This document shows positions 59,151 through 64,000 of a DNA stretch of 64,000 nt, one piece after another. Position numbers and translations under genes: made by a program. The stretch comes from Citrobacter sp. Marseille-Q6884 (GTDB lineage Bacteria; Pseudomonadota; Gammaproteobacteria; Enterobacterales; Enterobacteriaceae), in assembly GCF_945906775.1 (NCBI RefSeq), contig NZ_CAMDRE010000001.1:2728001-2792000 (forward strand). Direction: 5' to 3'. A model generated the notes under the pieces. It worked only from the letters and a program-made list of their open reading frames with translations. It ran no database searches and was not told the DNA's origin. Every line of letters begins with the position of its first letter. Position 1 is the first letter of the stretch.

Positions 59151-59351
59151 ATGAGGTTAGATTTGAAAGATATTGTTTTACAGTCAAAACTTGAAATGGC
59201 TAAAACCCTTTATTCAAACGGTGTGAGTTTATATTATATTTCTCTCGCTACAGGTTTAAGTTGGCGTGTTTTAATGTCAGAATTAAATTATATTACCCGC
59301 CACGAAATCATCCTGAAAAAGTTTGACGCTCGCAAACCGAAATTTAAATAA
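59151..59351 (+). CDS. Small HTH-like protein of unknown function
   Basis: The 66-residue basic protein begins MRLDLKDIVLQSKLEMAKTLYSNGVSLYYISLATGLSWRVL; NGVSLYYISLATGLSWRVL looks like a recombinase- or LuxR-type helix-turn-helix. I do not know its family. It lies 48 bases before the glgP-like gene in the same direction and could regulate it. It is AT-rich relative to its neighbours and absent from the E. coli K-12 locus as I know it. Confidence 0.6.
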   Translation: MRLDLKDIVLQSKLEMAKTLYSNGVSLYYISLATGLSWRVLMSELNYITRHEIILKKFDARKPKFK

Positions 59352-59399
59352 TTCATCTGTCTATGACTTATCCTATAATATTCTGAAAGGTAACGTTAT

Positions 59400-61850
59400 A
59401 TGTATATTTCGCCACTTCCGGTCACCGTAGATTCTGATGTCGATAAACTCAGAGATGATATTGCTAATAAACTGTTATTTACTATTGGCAAAGATCCCGC
59501 AATCGCCACGAAACGGGAGTGGTTAAATGCAACGCTGTATGCCGTACGAGACAGAATGGTGGAACGTTGGCACCGTTCCAATCGGGCGCAATTCTCTCAG
59601 GATGCCCGTCAGGTTTATTACCTGTCGATGGAGTTCTTAATTGGCCGCACCCTGTCGAATGCGCTGCTTTCATTGGGGATATACGATGAAGTTAACAGCG
59701 CGCTTGAAGCGATGGGACTTGAGCTGGAAGAGCTGATCGACGAAGAAAATGATCCGGGATTAGGCAATGGCGGCCTTGGGCGTCTGGCTGCCTGTTTCCT
59801 GGATTCATTGGCCACGCTGGGGCTACCGGGATGCGGGTACGGTATCCGTTATAACTACGGTATGTTCAAACAAAATATCGTTAATGGGGTGCAAAAGGAG
59901 TCTCTGGATTATTGGCTGGAGTATGGCAATCCATGGGAATTCAAACGGCACAACACGCATTATAAAGTGCGTTTCGGTGGCCGTGTTCAGCACGAAGGAC
60001 GCAAAACCCGTTGGGTGGACACCGAGGATATTCTGGCCGTCGCGCACGATCAAATCGTGCCTGGTTATGCGACGGACACAACGAATACATTGCGTTTGTG
60101 GAATGTGCAGGTTAACAGCGAAGTGAATTCAGGCAACCTTCAACTGAATGATGATTTTGCTGTTGAGGTGGAAAACAAATACCACTTTGAAAGAATTTCG
60201 CGGGTGCTGTACCCGGACGACTCAACCGATGCTGGACGTGAACTGCGTTTGCGCCAGGCCTATTTTCTGGCATCCGCCACTATTCAGGACATTCTGAGCC
60301 GCCATTATCAGCTCCACAAAACCTACCATAATCTGGCAGATAAGATCGCTATCCATCTTAATGATACCCATCCGGTACTGGCGATCCCTGAACTGATGCG
60401 TTTGTTGATCGATCAGCATCAATATGCCTGGGACGATGCGTTTGATGTGACCTGTCAGATTTTCTCCTATACCAATCACACTCTGATGAGCGAGGCGCTG
60501 GAAACATGGCCGGTAGACATGTTGAGCCGAATTCTGCCCCGTCATTTACAAATTATTTTTGAAATTAACGATCGTTTTCTGAAATCCGTGAGTGAAAAGT
60601 ATCTAGGTGAGAGTGATTTATTACAGCGTGTGTCGTTAATTGATGAGACGAATGGGCGCGTAGTGCGCATGGCCTGGCTGGCCGTTGTGGTCAGTCACAA
60701 AGTGAATGGCGTGTCGGCATTACATTCAAAGTTGATGACGGAATCACTGTTTGCGGATTTTGCGCGTATTTTCCCGCTGCGTTTTACCAATGTGACGAAT
60801 GGCGTTACGGCGCGTCGTTGGCTGGCGCTGGCTAATCCGCCGCTCGCCCGAGTGCTGGATGAGAATATCGGTCATACCTGGCGGACCAAACTCCTCCAGC
60901 TTGGTGAGCTGAAACAGTATATTGATTATCCGTCCGTCAATGAGGCGGTACGCCGTGCGAAGCGAGAAAACAAACAGCGCCTGGCGCACCATATTGCGAC
61001 GCGATTTGGTGTGGTGGTCAATCCTGATGCGCTGTTTGATGTGCAGGTAAAGCGCATTCATGAGTACAAACGGCAATTGATGAATGTACTCCACGTGATT
61101 ACCCGTTATAACCGCATTAAAGCCGCACCGGATGCTGACTGGGTTCCTCGTGTGAATATCTTTGCGGGTAAAGCCGCCTCGTCGTATTACATGGCGAAAC
61201 AAATTATTCGTTTAATTAACGATGTGGCGCAGTGGGTCAACAATGACCCGCAAATTGGCGGCAAACTGAAGGTCGTGTTTATACCGGATTACAGCGTTAG
61301 CCTGGCACAACTGATTATTCCGGCGGCAGATCTTTCTGAGCAGATTTCACTGGCAGGTACTGAAGCTTCCGGGACCAGCAACATGAAGTTTGGCCTGAAT
61401 GGCGCGTTGACTATCGGTACGTTGGATGGGGCGAATATCGAGATGCGGGAATATGTCGGGGAAGATAATATCTTTATCTTTGGCAATACCGCGCAGGAGG
61501 TCGAAACCCTGCGACGTGAAGGCTACGATCCGAGAACCCTTTTTGAGAAAGATGCTGAGTTGCATCAGGTATTGACTCAAATTGGCACCGGCGTGTTCAG
61601 CCCGCAGGAGCCGGCACGGTACAGAAACATCCTGGATTCATTAATTAACTTTGGCGATCATTATCAGGTGCTGGCGGATTATCGTCGTTATGTAGATTGT
61701 CAGGATGCGGTTGATGAACTGTATCGCCATCCCCGGGAGTGGACGACGAAAACAATGCACAATATTGCCAATATGGGCTATTTTTCGTCGGACAGAACGG
61801 TTCAGGAATATGCCGACCATATCTGGCGCATTGCGAAAATTCACGTATAA
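59400..61850 (+). CDS. Second glycogen/alpha-glucan phosphorylase (GlgP paralogue)
   Basis: The 816-residue phosphorylase is close in length and sequence to E. coli GlgP but lies outside the glg operon. It releases glucose-1-phosphate from alpha-1,4-glucans. The PLP-lysine is in EASGTSNMKFGLNG (about residue 660); RRWLALANPPLA and VKRIHEYKRQLMN are also typical. The N-terminal 15 residues differ from GlgP. AAAGGTAACG precedes the ATG. It could act on glycogen or on maltodextrins like MalP; similarity favours the GlgP type. Confidence 0.9.
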   Translation: MYISPLPVTVDSDVDKLRDDIANKLLFTIGKDPAIATKREWLNATLYAVRDRMVERWHRSNRAQFSQDARQVYYLSMEFLIGRTLSNALLSLGIYDEVNSALEAMGLELEELIDEENDPGLGNGGLGRLAACFLDSLATLGLPGCGYGIRYNYGMFKQNIVNGVQKESLDYWLEYGNPWEFKRHNTHYKVRFGGRVQHEGRKTRWVDTEDILAVAHDQIVPGYATDTTNTLRLWNVQVNSEVNSGNLQLNDDFAVEVENKYHFERISRVLYPDDSTDAGRELRLRQAYFLASATIQDILSRHYQLHKTYHNLADKIAIHLNDTHPVLAIPELMRLLIDQHQYAWDDAFDVTCQIFSYTNHTLMSEALETWPVDMLSRILPRHLQIIFEINDRFLKSVSEKYLGESDLLQRVSLIDETNGRVVRMAWLAVVVSHKVNGVSALHSKLMTESLFADFARIFPLRFTNVTNGVTARRWLALANPPLARVLDENIGHTWRTKLLQLGELKQYIDYPSVNEAVRRAKRENKQRLAHHIATRFGVVVNPDALFDVQVKRIHEYKRQLMNVLHVITRYNRIKAAPDADWVPRVNIFAGKAASSYYMAKQIIRLINDVAQWVNNDPQIGGKLKVVFIPDYSVSLAQLIIPAADLSEQISLAGTEASGTSNMKFGLNGALTIGTLDGANIEMREYVGEDNIFIFGNTAQEVETLRREGYDPRTLFEKDAELHQVLTQIGTGVFSPQEPARYRNILDSLINFGDHYQVLADYRRYVDCQDAVDELYRHPREWTTKTMHNIANMGYFSSDRTVQEYADHIWRIAKIHV

Positions 61851-61864
61851 ACCCTCACCAGGAT

Positions 61865-61902
61865 AAACCTCTTCTCTGGTGATCAGGACAGGGAAGAGGT
61901 TT
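61865..61902. repeat. 10-bp inverted repeat at the glgP-like / lysR junction
   Basis: AAACCTCTTC and GAAGAGGTTT with an 18-base loop at the 3' ends of two convergent genes; it overlaps the lysR stop region. Likely a weak shared terminator. Confidence 0.5.
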
Positions 61903-62809
61903 GTAAATCAGCGAGAATAGGCGACAAAATTTTATGGGTATTCGTTTCTTTGCGTGAGGAAGCAAATAAACTAAATTGCGGTAACGGGAACGGGGTGTTT
62001 ATTTTTTTTAATCCATAAAGATGGGCGTGCGTTTCGAATACTTTTTCCGGGATCACGCCTAAGCAATGGGTCGTAGAGACAATTGTGAGTATTGATGTAA
62101 AAGATGACGTTAACAGGCAGCGTTCACCGGTTCTGAATTTTTTATCCACAATACTTCTGTGGTAAATAATCTTTTCATTCTTTGTATTGTAGCCTACCAG
62201 ATTCGCGTTTCTGAACATCTCTTCACTGATCGAATGACCATACAATGTATTATTCTGCGAGGCGGCCAGCACCAGGCGCATATCACAGATTTTTTGGCAG
62301 GAGATGCCTCCAGACTCAACGGAAAAAGTCGAAAAAACAACGTCCGCCTGCCGCATATTTAACAGTTCGATAATGCTCTGCTCATTCAAATCGGCAGTAA
62401 GATGCAGAAGACTGACGTCTGTATCGTTATTGATCATTTTTGCGGTGACATCGGGAATAACGATAGGGGAAATAAACGATTCGGTATACAGCGTCAGTCT
62501 TTTTTTGGCGACCGGGGAGGAGTGGGGCATCAGGAGTGACAGTTTGTCGATAATTGGGATCGTATTGTCATAAAGTTCATCGGAATAGACGGTCGGTAAC
62601 AGTGCATTACCGCTACGAACAAATAAATTATCTCCCATCAGTTCACGCAGCTTTCTTAACGACTGACTGACGGCCGAGGGGGAAATATTCAGCATATCAG
62701 CGACCCTGCTGATGCTGCCAACGCTATAGATCAGGCAGAAAATGGTCAGCAGATTCAGATCGATTTTTGATAGCGTGCGTATTTTCTCTGCATCATTTGC
62801 TTTTGACAT
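61883..62809 (-). CDS. LysR-family transcriptional regulator
   Basis: The 308-residue regulator has an N-terminal HTH (IDLNLLTIFCLIYSVGSISRVADMLNISPSAVSQSLRKL, about 15-55) and a substrate-binding domain. It is of the shorter-loop type with SGGISCQKICDMRLVLAASQNN in the ligand domain. GAGGGGAC precedes the ATG. It is convergent with the glgP-like gene and divergent from bssR. Its targets may be either neighbour; I do not recognise the orthologue. Confidence 0.9.
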   Translation of the reverse strand: MSKANDAEKIRTLSKIDLNLLTIFCLIYSVGSISRVADMLNISPSAVSQSLRKLRELMGDNLFVRSGNALLPTVYSDELYDNTIPIIDKLSLLMPHSSPVAKKRLTLYTESFISPIVIPDVTAKMINNDTDVSLLHLTADLNEQSIIELLNMRQADVVFSTFSVESGGISCQKICDMRLVLAASQNNTLYGHSISEEMFRNANLVGYNTKNEKIIYHRSIVDKKFRTGERCLLTSSFTSILTIVSTTHCLGVIPEKVFETHAHLYGLKKINTPFPLPQFSLFASSRKETNTHKILSPILADLQTSSLS

Positions 62810-63035
62810 AGTCCCCTCATTGTTAGCGCCGCGGCAGTCATCACAGAAGATATAGCAAAAAATGGCCGGTAAGTCAGAGATGGGCCCCCTCTAAGTACAG
62901 CCCTTACACCGTGTGAAGTTGTAACATTGTAAATTATGTTAATCAATTAGGCTTTATTGATGTGGGACATCAAATTGTTCAAAAAACAACCATACTATTA
63001 AGTTGCACCAGAGTTGGAAAGAGGAGGAACAAAGT

Positions 63036-63419
63036 ATGGTTGTTGACAGACTGAGAACCGATCTTCTCAACAAGTTGATAAACGCCCGTATCGATCTTGC
63101 CGCTTATCTGTTGTTGAGGAAAGCGAAAGGCTACATGTCAGTCAGCGAGAGCGATCGTCTGCGTGATAATTTTTTTGAACTGAATCGCGAACTACACGAT
63201 CAATCACAACTTCACGGTATGCATCTTGATCAGGAAGAGTGGAATGCCCTTCGACGTGCTGAAGGAGCATTAGCCGCCGCTGCCGTTTGCCTGATGAGCG
63301 GGCATCACGATTGCCCGACATTTATCGCCGTTAACGCAGAGAAACTTGAAAACTGCCTGACAACGCTGACGCTGAGCATCCAGAGTTTGCAGAATTACGC
63401 AACGCTGGAGCACGTCTGA
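63036..63419 (+). CDS. bssR: BssR, biofilm regulator
   Basis: The 127-residue protein matches E. coli BssR (YliH): DLLNKLINARIDLAAYLLLRKAKGYMSVSESDRLRDNFFELNRELHD and ...CLMSGHHDCPT. E. coli BssR affects biofilm formation through indole and AI-2 signalling; mechanism unclear. I start at ATG 63036 after GAGGAGG; the reading from 63003 adds 11 residues that include the ribosome-binding site. Confidence 0.93.
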   Translation: MVVDRLRTDLLNKLINARIDLAAYLLLRKAKGYMSVSESDRLRDNFFELNRELHDQSQLHGMHLDQEEWNALRRAEGALAAAAVCLMSGHHDCPTFIAVNAEKLENCLTTLTLSIQSLQNYATLEHV

Positions 63420-63423
63420 ATCA

Positions 63424-63445
63424 GGGGGAGGGCGCTCCCCCTTTT
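63424..63445 (+). terminator. Terminator of bssR
   Basis: GGGGGAG and CTCCCCC form a 7-bp GC-rich stem with a 4-base loop followed by TTTT, just after the bssR stop. Confidence 0.93.
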
Positions 63446-63522
63446 CGTCAAGATTATGTAAAAGTAGCGGGTTATCTCCCTCTTGCTGGCTACGCTTTAT
63501 GCAGAACCATTCAGGAGGTGTT

Positions 63523-64000
63523 ATGCGTCGATTATTTCTCTGGGTTTCCTCAATCGCCTTACTTTCCCCTTATGCCAGTGCAGAACTGCCCGCCGTAAAG
63601 GTGGAAGTGCTGCAAACTAAACTTGACCATCCCTGGTCATTAGCATTTTTACCCGACAATCGCGGCATGCTGATTACGCTTCGGGGAGGGCAGCTTCGAC
63701 ACTGGCAATCTGGCAAAGGACTTTCTGATCCGCTGACCGGTGTGCCAAAGGTTTGGGCTAACGGGCAAGGGGGCTTACTGGACGTGGTGCTGGCGCCGGA
63801 TTTTGAGCACTCGCGTCGGGTCTGGCTCAGTTACGCAGAAGCGGACCGCGAAGGAAAAGCGGGTACAGCGGTGGGCTATGGACGACTGAGTGATGATCTC
63901 AGGCATCTGGAAGGATTTCAGACAGTCTTTCGCCAAATGCCTAAGCTCTCAACCGGCAACCATTTTGGCGGCCGTATGGTGTTTGATGGAAAAGGTTACC
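63523..64000 (+). CDS. yliI: YliI, soluble PQQ-dependent aldose dehydrogenase, N-terminal part
   Basis: The first 159 codons are present; the gene runs off the right end. A signal peptide (MRRLFLWVSSIALLSPYASA) leads into VEVLQTKLDHPWSLAFLPDN and LRGGQLRHW, the beta-propeller start of E. coli YliI (Asd). The family oxidises aldoses in the periplasm using PQQ, a cofactor E. coli does not make itself. CAGGAGGTG precedes the ATG. Confidence 0.92.
   Translation, partial: MRRLFLWVSSIALLSPYASAELPAVKVEVLQTKLDHPWSLAFLPDNRGMLITLRGGQLRHWQSGKGLSDPLTGVPKVWANGQGGLLDVVLAPDFEHSRRVWLSYAEADREGKAGTAVGYGRLSDDLRHLEGFQTVFRQMPKLSTGNHFGGRMVFDGKGY

Noticed and set aside
1..64000. CRISPR array
   Set aside because: I saw no series of regularly spaced direct repeats; the only close repeats are protein-coding (fibre tip) or intergenic elements.

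Overview
The window reads as chromosome of an enteric bacterium in the Escherichia/Salmonella/Citrobacter group, most likely Citrobacter-like. The backbone follows the E. coli glnH-dps-rhtA-ompX-opgE-mntS-mntR-ybiR-ldtB-ybiT-ybiU-ybiV-ybiW-ybiY-fsaA-moeB-moeA-iaaA-gsiABCD-rimO-bssR-yliI order. Most products are close to the E. coli proteins I remember, and their lengths are the same or within a few residues. Two departures from E. coli K-12 stand out. A chromosomal aadA-type adenylyltransferase gene sits between moeA and iaaA. A three-gene block (a 66-residue HTH-like protein, a second glycogen phosphorylase and a LysR regulator) sits between rimO and bssR. The E. coli genes yliE and yliF, which lie between gsiD and rimO, are absent.

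From about 5218 to 36730 a P2-superfamily prophage of about 31.5 kb separates the divergent pair mntS / mntR. It is bounded by a 15-bp direct repeat whose left copy overlaps the MntR operator of mntS. The lysogeny and replication half (integrase, CI, Apl/Cox-like, CII, Fil-like, Dam methylase, gpA) resembles phage 186. Capsid and packaging genes are P2-like (Q, P, O, N, M, L). The tail module (sheath, tube, M15 endolysin, Rz/Rz1, frameshifted tail chaperone, tape measure, DUF2590, J, I, fibre, fused hub-spike) resembles Haemophilus phage HP1 relatives. A LexA box drives a small unrecognised gene where 186 carries its SOS-controlled antirepressor. An IS1 copy with a perfect 9-bp target duplication interrupts the tail fibre assembly gene. 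The right end, a usual place for accessory cargo in P2-like phages, carries an AT-rich 491-codon gene for an unrecognised protein with a beta-rich front and a membrane-spanning tail.

Right of the prophage the metabolic backbone resumes: manganese control (mntR), cell-wall crosslinking (ldtB), ABC-F (ybiT), and a sugar-phosphate / glycyl-radical block (ybiU, ybiV, ybiYW, fsaA). The 12-mer TTTCGAATGAAA recurs three times in the control regions of that block and may be a shared operator. Molybdopterin synthesis (moeAB), isoaspartyl peptidase with the glutathione importer (iaaA-gsiABCD), rimO, the glgP-like block and bssR follow. The window ends inside yliI.
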